This document shows positions 27,723 through 36,259 of a stretch of 64,000 nucleotides of DNA, one piece after another. Every line of letters starts with the position of its first letter. The stretch's first letter is position 1. The position numbers and the translations under genes are program-made. The notes beneath the pieces were generated by a model. It did not search any database. It was not told the DNA's origin and worked only from the letters and a program-made list of their open reading frames with translations. The stretch is from contig JAJFJZ010000026.1 in NCBI GenBank assembly GCA_021773565.1, positions 124,001-188,000 of the forward strand, read 5' to 3'. This DNA is from Gammaproteobacteria bacterium. GTDB lineage: Bacteria > Pseudomonadota > Gammaproteobacteria > Pseudomonadales > Azotimanducaceae.

Positions 27723-28958
27723 TTAACCCAGCGATTCTACGGGGTTAAGTTGTGCTGCACGTCGTGCTGGTCCAATCGCAGAAACGACACAGAGAAAAAA
27801 GGCAATTGCCGTAATGGTGAACAGGTCTGCAGTTTCAAGGCGAGATGGCAGGGTTTCGAAATAGGTTCCCTCGAGCATCCTGATTCCAGCCAGTTTTTCA
27901 AAAAATTCAACTATGTCAGAAATGTTAAGAGCCAGTCCTACACCAAGTAAAAGCCCAAAAACAATTCCGATTATCGATATGACGATGCCCTGCAACAAAA
28001 ACACCCTCAGTATGTACCCTGAACTGGCACCCATTGTTCGCAAAATTGCAATGTCAGCCCTTTTTTCGTTTACCACCATAGTCTGGCTTGCAACAATATT
28101 GAAAATCGCGACCGTAACAATCAAAAACAACAATAGGAACATCATTCTCTTTTCAAGATGGACGGCGTTAAATAATTCGCCGTATTCATCCGACCAATCC
28201 CGAATTTTCCAATCCCCAGGCACTGTTATCCCGTTTCTTATCTCCTCCAGCGCGTTTGGATCATCCAGAACAAGGCGGATACCTGACTCTCCTGTCTCCT
28301 CCAGATTGCTGCCCTCAACATCCTGAAAATTAATCATTACCATTGAATAGTCCAGCTCCGCGCCAATCTCAAACAATCCGGTTAAGCCAAATCGCCTTAT
28401 TTCGGGTCGTACCCCATAGTGTGTAGGCGCTGTCAAAACCAATGCGATCGAATCGCCCAACTGCAAGCCCAGATAGGCGGCCAGGGGAGCCCCCATAATC
28501 AGGCTATATGGATTTTTTGACAGGCTACCCCGCAACATATTGGAAGTTATTAGGGGAATTTCCTGGTCTGTCGGAACGCCATGGATTACGACAGGGTTCA
28601 CTCCTCCATTACGCGATACCATTCCATCAGCCTGAAAAAAACGAAAAGCTGAATGGACACCGGGAAGTTGTTCGAGGGAATCAATGGTACTATCCCAACC
28701 AGACCGGGCAGCAGCATCTTTCGGCACCAGCACCACATGCGGAACCGAACCCAAAATTCGTTTGGATAGTTCCTCGTCGAATCCATTCATCACGCTCAGA
28801 ACAACAATTAGCACCGCTACACCTAGTCCTAATCCAACAATGGAGACCCAGGAAATAAAGGAACCATACTGCAAACTATTTAGCCGCAAATACCGCAAAC
28901 TCATCCAAAGTGCGTTGGAGTGAACAACTAATCCTGAATCCTGAACTGTTGCTGTCAT
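27723..28958 (-). CDS. lolE: Lipoprotein-releasing ABC transporter permease (LolE-type)
   Basis: 411-residue permease of the LolCDE complex, which extracts mature lipoproteins from the inner membrane for LolA. It has one N-terminal helix (~30-58, GLGLGVAVLIVVLSVMNGFDEEL), a large periplasmic domain, and three C-terminal helices (~275-300, ~320-350 and ~378-405). It follows lolD by 2 bp as the last gene of nqrM-lolC-lolD-lolE. LolC and LolE are hard to tell apart by sequence; I use the gene order. The four lipoproteins encoded at 47-59 kb would be clients. Confidence 0.88.
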   Translation of the reverse strand: MTATVQDSGLVVHSNALWMSLRYLRLNSLQYGSFISWVSIVGLGLGVAVLIVVLSVMNGFDEELSKRILGSVPHVVLVPKDAAARSGWDSTIDSLEQLPGVHSAFRFFQADGMVSRNGGVNPVVIHGVPTDQEIPLITSNMLRGSLSKNPYSLIMGAPLAAYLGLQLGDSIALVLTAPTHYGVRPEIRRFGLTGLFEIGAELDYSMVMINFQDVEGSNLEETGESGIRLVLDDPNALEEIRNGITVPGDWKIRDWSDEYGELFNAVHLEKRMMFLLLFLIVTVAIFNIVASQTMVVNEKRADIAILRTMGASSGYILRVFLLQGIVISIIGIVFGLLLGVGLALNISDIVEFFEKLAGIRMLEGTYFETLPSRLETADLFTITAIAFFLCVVSAIGPARRAAQLNPVESLG

Positions 28959-28960
28959 TG

Positions 28961-29656
28961 CTATGAACTCTGGTCCGAAAACTTTCCATCAACAAGCCGT
29001 AAACTACGATGCATCGTATTTGCCATGGACTCATCATGCGTGACCACAATGAAAGCGGTTCTGTGTTGCTGGCTCAACGCCCTCATTAATTGAAAGACCT
29101 GTTCGGCGCTCTCACTATCAAGATTACCAGTTGGTTCATCAGCAAGTACGAGGGCCGGCCGGGTAACCAATGCGCGTGCAATCGCGACGCGTTGACGCTC
29201 CCCACCGCTAAGTTCTGCCTGCCGATGACTGGCACGACTTAACAAACCGACTGACTCGAGCATTTTTTCTGCACGATTATACGCAAATCTTCGTTCCATA
29301 TTTCCCAACAACAGCGGCATAGCAACATTTTCCAGAGCGCTAAATTCCGGTAGTAAGTGGTGAAACTGATAAACGAAGCCGATTTTCTGGTTACGAATTT
29401 TCGCCCGCTCCGAAGCGCTTGCTGCAGTAAGGTTTATTCCATTCACCAATACCGTCCCCTGATCAGAATCGGTCAGTCCTCCCAGCAAGTGAAGTAAGGT
29501 GCTCTTTCCAGATCCGGAACGCCCAACGATAGCTAAATGCTCGGCTTGCCTAAGCTGCAAATTAACGTTATCCAGAACCAGTAACCGTTGTGGGCCCTGT
29601 CGATAGCTCTTGCTTAGATCACGGCATTCCAATACATAGACAGGTGTTTCACTCAT
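28961..29656 (-). CDS. lolD: Lipoprotein-releasing ABC transporter ATPase LolD
   Basis: 231-residue ABC ATPase driving lipoprotein release. Walker A GRSGSGKST (~41-49), the signature LSGGERQRVAIARAL (~147-161) and Walker B LVLADEPTGNLD (~169-180) are intact. The FHHLLPEFSALENV segment is typical of the LolD/MacB subfamily. The start overlaps the lolC stop by 8 bp. Confidence 0.95.
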   Translation of the reverse strand: MSETPVYVLECRDLSKSYRQGPQRLLVLDNVNLQLRQAEHLAIVGRSGSGKSTLLHLLGGLTDSDQGTVLVNGINLTAASASERAKIRNQKIGFVYQFHHLLPEFSALENVAMPLLLGNMERRFAYNRAEKMLESVGLLSRASHRQAELSGGERQRVAIARALVTRPALVLADEPTGNLDSESAEQVFQLMRALSQQHRTAFIVVTHDESMANTMHRSLRLVDGKFSDQSS

Positions 29657-30908
29657 GACTGAGTATATCTCCGGGTTGCAATCTGGAAGCTCGCCAGGCG
29701 GGATACAGGGTGCTCAACATACACAACACAAGAGAGACGGTCATGATCGTTAGCAAATCTTCTACTCTAAGTTCCACTGGGAGGTAGGTAACGAAGTACT
29801 GGTTTAACAGGTTGAGCTGATAGACAGCCTCCAACCACATATATCCGTCCTGCAATATCCAACTCAACAAACTGCCGACGGCGATTCCAAGCACAACTCC
29901 AATCGCACCGATAACCGATCCCAGAACTACAAAAGTAGAAATTATCATGCGGGTATTGCCACCCAGTGTCCTGAACACCGCTACATCTGCACGACGCTCG
30001 TTAACTACCATGACCAGAGTGGAGACGAGATTAAATGCGGCAACAGTTACCAGAAACGATAACAAAACAAACATGGTTGTTTTCTGAATTTTAATTGCAT
30101 GATACAGATTCCCATAGGATCGCATCCAGGTACTTACATAAAACTGTCTGGAATCCAATTGTGTGAGAATCGCACTGGAAACTGCTGAAGCAGCAAATAC
30201 ATCCGTAAGTTTCAGATACACTCCATGCACCTGGGTACCCAGACGGAAAAGTCTGGAAGCATCTGCCACATGGACATACACGCCGCGAGAGTCCAGCTGA
30301 GAATGAGTCTCAAACACACCCACCACTGTGAATCGTTTTTGCCTTGGATACAAACCCACAGGAGTAACTGTTGCTTCGGGTAAAATGATACTGACGCTGC
30401 TGCCTACTTTCAGGTTCAGTTTCTCCGCAGTTTGAGATCCAACAACAATGCCAAATTGGCCCGCTTTCAAATCTGACAAAGACCCTTCTACCATATACTT
30501 TGCTAACTCGGAGACATTCGGAAAGCTCTGTGGATCAATTCCGGTTAACATACCCCCGGACTTTCTGGATTCAGATGCAAGTAATGCTGCCCCCTGAACA
30601 TACACGGAAGCACCTTCTATTAACGCATTCTCAAACGAGAAATCAGTGTGCGTGACCGTGGTAGCTGGCATGCTGCTAATACTGAAACCGTTATCCACTG
30701 CTTTGCGCGCATGCAGCGTGACATGTGGTAATACACCTAGAATTCGGGTTTTTAGCTCGCGTTCAAAACCGTTGATAACGGACAGGACCAACACCAAAAC
30801 GGCAACACTCAGTACCAAACCACCTATTGCCAGCAAACTGATAAAAGATATGAAGCTGCGACCTGAAAACGCGTATTTTAAACCTACGCTTAGTGCCAGC
30901 GTATTAAT
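29649..30908 (-). CDS. lolC: Lipoprotein-releasing ABC transporter permease (LolC-type)
   Basis: Partner permease of LolE, with the same topology: N-terminal helix in SLLAIGGLVLSVAVLVLVLSVINGFERELK and three C-terminal helices. The family normally begins ~8 residues before GL(K/R)YA. The only codon there with a ribosome binding site is ATT at 30908 (AAGG six bases upstream), which overlaps the nqrM stop; this gives 419 residues. Other in-frame choices are a TTG ~36 codons further up, or the ATG at 31052, which would add 48 residues with no family match inside nqrM. The start is therefore uncertain; the gene itself is not. Confidence 0.88.
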   Translation of the reverse strand: MNTLALSVGLKYAFSGRSFISFISLLAIGGLVLSVAVLVLVLSVINGFERELKTRILGVLPHVTLHARKAVDNGFSISSMPATTVTHTDFSFENALIEGASVYVQGAALLASESRKSGGMLTGIDPQSFPNVSELAKYMVEGSLSDLKAGQFGIVVGSQTAEKLNLKVGSSVSIILPEATVTPVGLYPRQKRFTVVGVFETHSQLDSRGVYVHVADASRLFRLGTQVHGVYLKLTDVFAASAVSSAILTQLDSRQFYVSTWMRSYGNLYHAIKIQKTTMFVLLSFLVTVAAFNLVSTLVMVVNERRADVAVFRTLGGNTRMIISTFVVLGSVIGAIGVVLGIAVGSLLSWILQDGYMWLEAVYQLNLLNQYFVTYLPVELRVEDLLTIMTVSLVLCMLSTLYPAWRASRLQPGDILSHE

Positions 30909-31176
30909 CTGAAGCCTTGGCTTTGTCTGAATCGAGCGCCTTATGTTCAGCGCTATAGGTAAGTCTGTCAATATCAGTTTGAGAGGGTTGATGCTGGTTG
31001 AGGTCGTTGGGGCATTCTTCCGGTTTTCTGCCACAAATCTGGCATTCTCCACTCAAACCCAATTGTGCAATTCCACCACAACTGCCTGCAATCGGTTTAC
31101 GCCCAAAGAGGACACCGACCGCCATAAGTGTTACCACAATTAACATGCCAGCGAATGCTAGTACTACGGTTGTCAT
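30904..31176 (-). CDS. nqrM: NqrM, Na(+)-NQR maturation protein
   Basis: 90-residue inner-membrane protein thought to deliver iron for the Cys4[Fe] centre of the sodium-pumping NADH:quinone reductase. It has one N-terminal helix (MTTVVLAFAGMLIVVTLMAVGVLFG), then GRKPIAGSCGGIAQLGL and the Cys cluster ECQICG...ECP. The ATG at 31176 is chosen because it begins the family-conserved helix; the frame is open to 31353, but that part has no match. Just downstream of apbE, as usual. The nqrA-F genes themselves are not next to it here. Confidence 0.93.
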   Translation of the reverse strand: MTTVVLAFAGMLIVVTLMAVGVLFGRKPIAGSCGGIAQLGLSGECQICGRKPEECPNDLNQHQPSQTDIDRLTYSAEHKALDSDKAKASD

Positions 31177-31237
31177 TAGAGTTGGTGTTTCCTCAGAGTT
31201 ACCGTAATTATAAGGGCAGATAAGTTCATAGGGAAAC

Positions 31238-32239
31238 TCAATCCACCAGATAAGGCGCAAATGATTGTGTGTGGCGTTGTTCAAATCCGGAGTTGGTACG
31301 CCATACAAAGAGCACTGCAAGCTTATACTTTTGTGCGTATTGCCATCCTTCATCCGGACCCAGTACGGTCAGTAAAGTGGCTAACGCATCCGCTTTCATT
31401 GCAGAGGGATGTAACACGGTAACTGAAGCAAGATTATGCGTTACAGGGTAACCGGTGCGCGGATCGATTATGTGAGAGTAGCTGGTACCATCCCATTCCA
31501 GAAAGTTTCTATAGTCCCCGGACGTGGCGACAGCGACATCTGGAAGTTCAATTATGCGATTTATGGCGCCAAAACTTTCAGCCTCGGGTACCTCAATACC
31601 AATACGCCAGGAACGGGTTTTTGGGCTGAACCCTCGCGTACGCACTTCTCCACCAATGTCTACCAGATAATTTTCGCACTGATACCGGGAAAGTAGTTCG
31701 GCCACGCGATCTACGCCATAACCCTTGGCTATTGAAGACAAATCAAGATACAGGTTAATTTGTTTGAGCAGTTCCGGTGGCTGCAGTCTGGTTTTTATGG
31801 AGGTATATCCAACGCTTTCCATTGCCTGGGATATTTGTCGTTTTGACGGTGGATTACCAGCCCCGTTGGATTGTGCACCAAATCCCCAAAGATTTACCAG
31901 CGGGCCCACAGTAATGTCATACGCGCCTCCCGAGCTCTGGCTCAGTTCCAGGGCTACCTCAATAACTTGAAGAAGCTCAGCTTCCACCGTCATCCAGCTG
32001 CCAATACCACTCCGGTTAAAACGCGAAAGGGTCGAGTCATGAATATACGTGGACATAACATTGTTAACCCAGTCAAGCTCGCGCGCTATATCAGCCTGTT
32101 GCAACTTTCCCGAGGGACATTCGGCGGTAATATGGTAAACCGTGCCCATGGTGGAGCCACTAAATTTTGACCATTGTGCCAGTGAATCGCTGCAGCCAGC
32201 CTGTGCCAGCAGTATCACACAAACAATTTTCCGCAACAT
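31238..32239 (-). CDS. apbE: FAD:protein FMN transferase ApbE
   Basis: Attaches FMN through a phosphoester bond to Thr residues of target proteins such as NqrB and NqrC. It is 333 residues from the ATG at 32239, which has a strong AGGAAGAGGG ribosome binding site; the frame runs on to 32344 without support. The N-terminus is a signal sequence ending in QAGC (Cys at residue ~15), so the mature enzyme is likely a periplasmic lipoprotein. Motifs: GSTMGT, GPLVNLWGFG, SSIAKGYGVD and HIIDPRTGYP (metal and FAD binding). Forms an apbE-nqrM pair; the flavinylation target is outside the window. Confidence 0.94.
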   Translation of the reverse strand: MLRKIVCVILLAQAGCSDSLAQWSKFSGSTMGTVYHITAECPSGKLQQADIARELDWVNNVMSTYIHDSTLSRFNRSGIGSWMTVEAELLQVIEVALELSQSSGGAYDITVGPLVNLWGFGAQSNGAGNPPSKRQISQAMESVGYTSIKTRLQPPELLKQINLYLDLSSIAKGYGVDRVAELLSRYQCENYLVDIGGEVRTRGFSPKTRSWRIGIEVPEAESFGAINRIIELPDVAVATSGDYRNFLEWDGTSYSHIIDPRTGYPVTHNLASVTVLHPSAMKADALATLLTVLGPDEGWQYAQKYKLAVLFVWRTNSGFEQRHTQSFAPYLVD

Positions 32240-32355
32240 GCGTAACCCTCTTCCTGCTACATCCGGTAGTATTACACCAAGAAACCGTGGCAAAGTTGGG
32301 ACGGCCACGTAATCCGCGTATAATATATCCACCCTCACAAACAAGCATTACTCGA

Positions 32356-32961
32356 TTGGCAAAACAACTCACCCTGGTAAGACACGGACAGATACAGGCC
32401 AACGTGGACGGTTGTTGGCATGGTTCAACTGACAGCCCCTTGAATAAAACCGGCAAAAGTCAGGCTAAGCGGGTCGCAAAGTACCTTGCAGCGCGTGATG
32501 ATAAACCGACTGCTATTTACGCAAGCCCGCTTCAGCGCTGCCTAAAAACTGCGGAGTCAATTGCCAGGAAGCTACGACTGCCGGTGTTCATCGAACACGA
32601 TTTAAGAGAATATTCTCTCGGTATACTGGAGGGCACGCCCTATGCAGCGCTGGATACTGAACACAGATTTTACACCAGGCTGAAAAGCAACCCTGAATAC
32701 GCTCCGGAGGACGGTGAGTCACTGATAAGTGTTGCCAGGCGAATCGTGCCGGTTCTGCAACAGATCCATACACGACATGCCGAAGACGAAAACGTAATAA
32801 TAGTAAGCCACGGCGCCGCGCTGGCAATTGCAATGGCGGAATTGGTAGATAGCAGGCCCACCCTATGGTCGGACTATCTCGTAGAAAACTGTAGCGTTAC
32901 CGATCTGGTGCTGGGACCAGTGCCTTATTTGGCACGTTACAATCACACTGACCACCTCTAG
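32356..32961 (+). CDS. Histidine phosphatase family protein
   Basis: Phosphoglycerate-mutase-like phosphatase, ~200 residues. The catalytic LVRHG is near the N-terminus, SPLQRC carries the second Arg, a Glu sits in REYSLGILEGTP, and the second His is in VSHGAAL. The small size and single domain suggest an alpha-ribazole phosphatase- or SixA/GpmB-like enzyme; the substrate cannot be told. The TTG at 32356 (LAKQLTLVRHG) gives a family-like N-terminus. GTG and TTG codons further up are in frame but run into the apbE leader, and none has a clear ribosome binding site. Confidence 0.85.
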   Translation: MAKQLTLVRHGQIQANVDGCWHGSTDSPLNKTGKSQAKRVAKYLAARDDKPTAIYASPLQRCLKTAESIARKLRLPVFIEHDLREYSLGILEGTPYAALDTEHRFYTRLKSNPEYAPEDGESLISVARRIVPVLQQIHTRHAEDENVIIVSHGAALAIAMAELVDSRPTLWSDYLVENCSVTDLVLGPVPYLARYNHTDHL

Positions 32962-32978
32962 ATAAGCATATGAGCGGT

Positions 32979-33173
32979 TCAGGTGCGAGCGAGTTCCATT
33001 GCTGAATCTATCGCGTCAGCTACAACTGCAACAGAAAAACATACATCGTTTAGCGCTTCTTCATCACCCTGTTTTGACATTGCGTGCAAGATTTCTTCCT
33101 TTGAAATCGCTACGAATAACAAATCCGGTGAATGTTCGAACTGGCCGGGGTACTGATCCATTGCATCCCTCAT
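32979..33173 (-). CDS. Small protein of unknown function
   Basis: 64 residues from the ATG at 33173, chosen because AGAGG lies five bases upstream. An ATG at 33221 would add 16 residues but has no ribosome binding site. The product is acidic, soluble and probably helical (ISKEEILHAMSKQGDEEALNDVCFSVAVVADAIDSAMEL). No family recognised. It converges on the phosphatase gene 17 bp away and is divergent from the MFS gene across an AT-rich 200-bp stretch. Confidence 0.55.
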   Translation of the reverse strand: MRDAMDQYPGQFEHSPDLLFVAISKEEILHAMSKQGDEEALNDVCFSVAVVADAIDSAMELART

Positions 33174-33380
33174 GGTTTCCTCTTGATCGATCCTTCTCAA
33201 CTTTACTCCATCAGTATTCATGCCAACAATATAGTTTTATAATATATTTAAATATATCAATAGGATATATTATTTTATTAATGTTATTTAGAGGCTTATA
33301 TAGCGACAATTATGGCAAATATGTAGACAAACCTGCCCTTGCAGGTCACTCCCGCACACTTCCCGGGTTATCATAGTTTC

Positions 33381-34652
33381 GTGCAAATACCGCCCAAGAC
33401 TCAATCCGAACTCGAATACCAACAACAGATAGCACGTAATCTTCCGCGCAATTTTTCATCTCATCTGGCACATGGTTTGTTAGGACAAACCGGGTTTAAG
33501 CTGATCAATGCCCCGACCTTTCTACCCGCCTATATACTGCTTTTATCGGGCGGTTCAGATTTCGCAGTTGGCTTAACACTGGCCTTGCAATCCCTGGGAA
33601 GTTGCCTCACCCCGCTCATCGGTGCTCACATAATTGAACATCGTACCCGGGTATTGCCTCCAGGTTTTCTTATCGGAAGTGGCATGCGTCTGTGCGTATT
33701 GTTCATAGCACTCGCAGGTTGGTTATTGCCACCTCCGGCAGCCTTAGTTGTCATTCAGATATTCATCCTGTTTATGGGAATGTTCTCGGGCATGCAGGGT
33801 GTTATTTTCAATGTACTCATGTCAAAAGTGATACCCGTTAACAAACGCGGTCGGCTAACAGGGTATCGAAACTTTCTGGCCGGTTTGACCTCCGCAGTGG
33901 TTGCCGGAGTTGGCGGGTTTTACCTCATTGGAGACAACCCGGATAATACCGGATACTCCCTGTTATTCGGACTGGCCTTTATTCTTACCAGTATCGGGCT
34001 TGCAATGCTGATATTTGTACGAGAGCCAGAGCCTCCAAACACCCCAAATCGGATGCCATTGTTCACAAGACTCTCCCAGTTACCGGCGCTGATGAAGGGG
34101 GACCCGGCGTTCACCCGCTACTTTTTAGCGCGTTCAGTTACAACGATGGGCCGAATGGCTATGCCTTTTTACATCCTGTACGTGGGCACGACCCTGCACC
34201 TGTCTGGACAGACACTCGCTGTACTTACTATCACGTTTACCATCAGTGCCACTATCTCGAATCTGGCCTGGGGGTTCATTGCGGATCGGCGCGGGTTCAG
34301 GTTCACCTTTCTAATCTCGATAATCCTGTGGATTGCGGCGACCCTCATGTTATTGCTGGGAAGCGGTATGCTGCTTACCATCCTTGTTTTTGCGGCAATT
34401 GGAGCGGCTGCACAGGGATTCATGAATGCGTCCCAAAACCTGACACTGGAATTTGGGCATCGCAACGATCTGCCAATGCGTATTGGCCTTGCAAACAGCT
34501 GTTCGGAGTTTGCCGGGGCATTGGGGCCCTTGCTAGGAGGCTTACTTGCAACGCTTTACGGATATGAAATGGTGTTCTGGGCTTCCGCTGCTTTTCTAAC
34601 GATAGGAGCTACCGTGGTTCTGCGTTCGGTACCCGATCCCCGGTACACATAA
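33381..34652 (+). CDS. Major facilitator superfamily transporter
   Basis: ~423 residues with twelve predicted membrane helices in two halves joined by a charged loop (EPEPPNTPNRMPLFTRLSQLP, about residues 215-240). The cytoplasmic loop 2 region (GAHIIEHRTRVLPPG) and the matching loop 8 (WGFIADRRGFRF) carry the DRxG-type MFS signature. The substrate is unknown. The GTG at 33381 gives a short charged N-terminus; a TTG at 33339 would add 14 residues. No ribosome binding site decides between them. It is monocistronic as far as can be seen. Confidence 0.85.
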   Translation: MQIPPKTQSELEYQQQIARNLPRNFSSHLAHGLLGQTGFKLINAPTFLPAYILLLSGGSDFAVGLTLALQSLGSCLTPLIGAHIIEHRTRVLPPGFLIGSGMRLCVLFIALAGWLLPPPAALVVIQIFILFMGMFSGMQGVIFNVLMSKVIPVNKRGRLTGYRNFLAGLTSAVVAGVGGFYLIGDNPDNTGYSLLFGLAFILTSIGLAMLIFVREPEPPNTPNRMPLFTRLSQLPALMKGDPAFTRYFLARSVTTMGRMAMPFYILYVGTTLHLSGQTLAVLTITFTISATISNLAWGFIADRRGFRFTFLISIILWIAATLMLLLGSGMLLTILVFAAIGAAAQGFMNASQNLTLEFGHRNDLPMRIGLANSCSEFAGALGPLLGGLLATLYGYEMVFWASAAFLTIGATVVLRSVPDPRYT

Positions 34653-34763
34653 GCCAGTCACTGGGATCAGCGTGATAGAGTGACCAATTGGTGTAGTAGC
34701 GCTTTATTTCCTTTTTCAAGCTGTTAGTCTGGTCTGCCCAAATTTCGGATCGATCCACAAGGC

Positions 34764-35357
34764 ATGCGCCAACTTACAATTTGCACACTCGCTTTTACGG
34801 GTGGTTTTGTCATCATGTCCATTGAATTACTGGGTGGCAGAATCCTCTCGCCCTACTTTGGTAGCAGCGTGTACGTATGGGGCAGCATAATTACCGTATT
34901 CATGCTGTCGCTCTCAGCCGGATATCTAATCGGTGGAAGACTCTCCTTGTATAAACCTTCTATCCGGCGATTTGCTACCCTTTTTTTTGTTGCAGGTGTG
35001 CTTCTTTACCCACTTGTTCACTACGGGGAAGAACTTATGCGCTTCGTTTTTGAGCGAATAGAAGATCCCCGGTACGGATCCCTGACGGCCGCTCTATTAA
35101 TGTTTCTGCCACCTACCATCGTACTGGGAATGATATCGCCCTATTCTGTCAGCTTACTTGTAACAGATGTTAGTAAGTCTGGCAGCATTGCAGGATATCT
35201 CTACTTTATATCCACGCTTGGAAGTGCAATTGGTACCTTGCTAACTTCGTTTTACCTTGTGCTGTGGTTTGACATTGACTTCATCCTGACTGGACTCACC
35301 GGCATACTACTTGTCTGTGCTGCACTCGCAGCAACATTACACTGGGGTGAAGAGTGA
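34764..35357 (+). CDS. Membrane protein, transmembrane half of MFS/spermidine synthase-like pair
   Basis: 197 residues, almost all hydrophobic, with about six membrane helices. The start LAFTGGFVIMSIELLGGRILSPYFGSS, then YVWGSIITVFMLSLSAGYLIGGRLS, is the hallmark of the membrane part of large fused spermidine-synthase-like proteins. Here that part is a separate gene overlapping the next one by 4 bp (ATGA), so the two halves are probably made in equal amounts and assemble. Substrate unknown. Confidence 0.85.
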   Translation: MRQLTICTLAFTGGFVIMSIELLGGRILSPYFGSSVYVWGSIITVFMLSLSAGYLIGGRLSLYKPSIRRFATLFFVAGVLLYPLVHYGEELMRFVFERIEDPRYGSLTAALLMFLPPTIVLGMISPYSVSLLVTDVSKSGSIAGYLYFISTLGSAIGTLLTSFYLVLWFDIDFILTGLTGILLVCAALAATLHWGEE

Positions 35358-36259
35358 AACATACTGCTTCGGCGTCAGGAATAATCCTGTTCCTGTTGTG
35401 CATAAGCCCTGTTTTTTCCCTGGTCGGTGCACCAAAAGTTGTTCACTCCGAGCGTTCTCTTTATCGAAACATTCTGGTTACCGAAGAATATTCACGTCGC
35501 TGCCTGCAATTTTCGGTGAAGCGTGACCAACGGAGTCAGTCCTGCATTAATCTGAACTACCCTAAACAGATGGTGTTTAGTTATACCAAAATGATGATGG
35601 CGAGCCTGTTACTAAATTCCACACCGAAACGTATTTTGATAATAGGATTAGGTGGCGGCACATTACCAATGGCGCTCAGCCAATTGCTGCCAGAGAGCGA
35701 AATTACCGCAGTGGAAATTGATGCAGCTGTAGTGAAGGTTGCAGAAGATTTTTTTCGATTTCGAAAATCGAAAAGCGTTGTAGTGGAGGTTCAGGATGCG
35801 CGCGTATTTGGTAAACGCGCGGCACTGAAGAAACTGAAATATGACCTGATAATGCTTGATGCGTACAACGGTGACTATATTCCAGAACATTTGTTAACCC
35901 GTGAATATCTGGAAGAGTGCAAAAAGCTGTTATCCGATAATGGAGTTCTGGTTGCGAATACGTTTTCTATAAGCAGGTTATATCATTACGAATCAGCTAC
36001 TTATGCTGCTGTTTTTAGAAATATGTTTAACTTGAAATCGAATACCAGCTCGAACCGTATAATAATTGCAAGTATGCAGAATTTACCTTCATTACAAGAA
36101 ATGCAGGAAACTGCAAAAGCGCTTAAAGCACGGTTGAAGCCATATGATATTCCAATACACCGTTACCCCAAGCGACTCAATTCCCGGCCTGACTGGGATA
36201 CGAACACTGAACCATTAACCGATCAATACTCTCCGGCTAACCTGCTCAACGCGCGCTAG
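35354..36259 (+). CDS. Spermidine synthase-like protein, catalytic-domain half
   Basis: 301 residues with a Rossmann methyltransferase-like spermidine synthase domain: IIGLGGGTLPMALSQ (~94-108, nucleotide loop), AVEIDAAVV (~116-124) and MLDAYNGDYIPEHLLTREYL (~170-189). The first ~25 residues form a hydrophobic helix or signal anchor, probably the last membrane helix of the split partner. In true polyamine synthases the loop after motif IV holds D(S/T)xDP; here it is DAYNGD, so polyamine synthesis is unproven. It converges with the acyl-CoA synthetase gene, their ends overlapping by 4 bp. Confidence 0.85.
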   Translation: MKHTASASGIILFLLCISPVFSLVGAPKVVHSERSLYRNILVTEEYSRRCLQFSVKRDQRSQSCINLNYPKQMVFSYTKMMMASLLLNSTPKRILIIGLGGGTLPMALSQLLPESEITAVEIDAAVVKVAEDFFRFRKSKSVVVEVQDARVFGKRAALKKLKYDLIMLDAYNGDYIPEHLLTREYLEECKKLLSDNGVLVANTFSISRLYHYESATYAAVFRNMFNLKSNTSSNRIIIASMQNLPSLQEMQETAKALKARLKPYDIPIHRYPKRLNSRPDWDTNTEPLTDQYSPANLLNAR

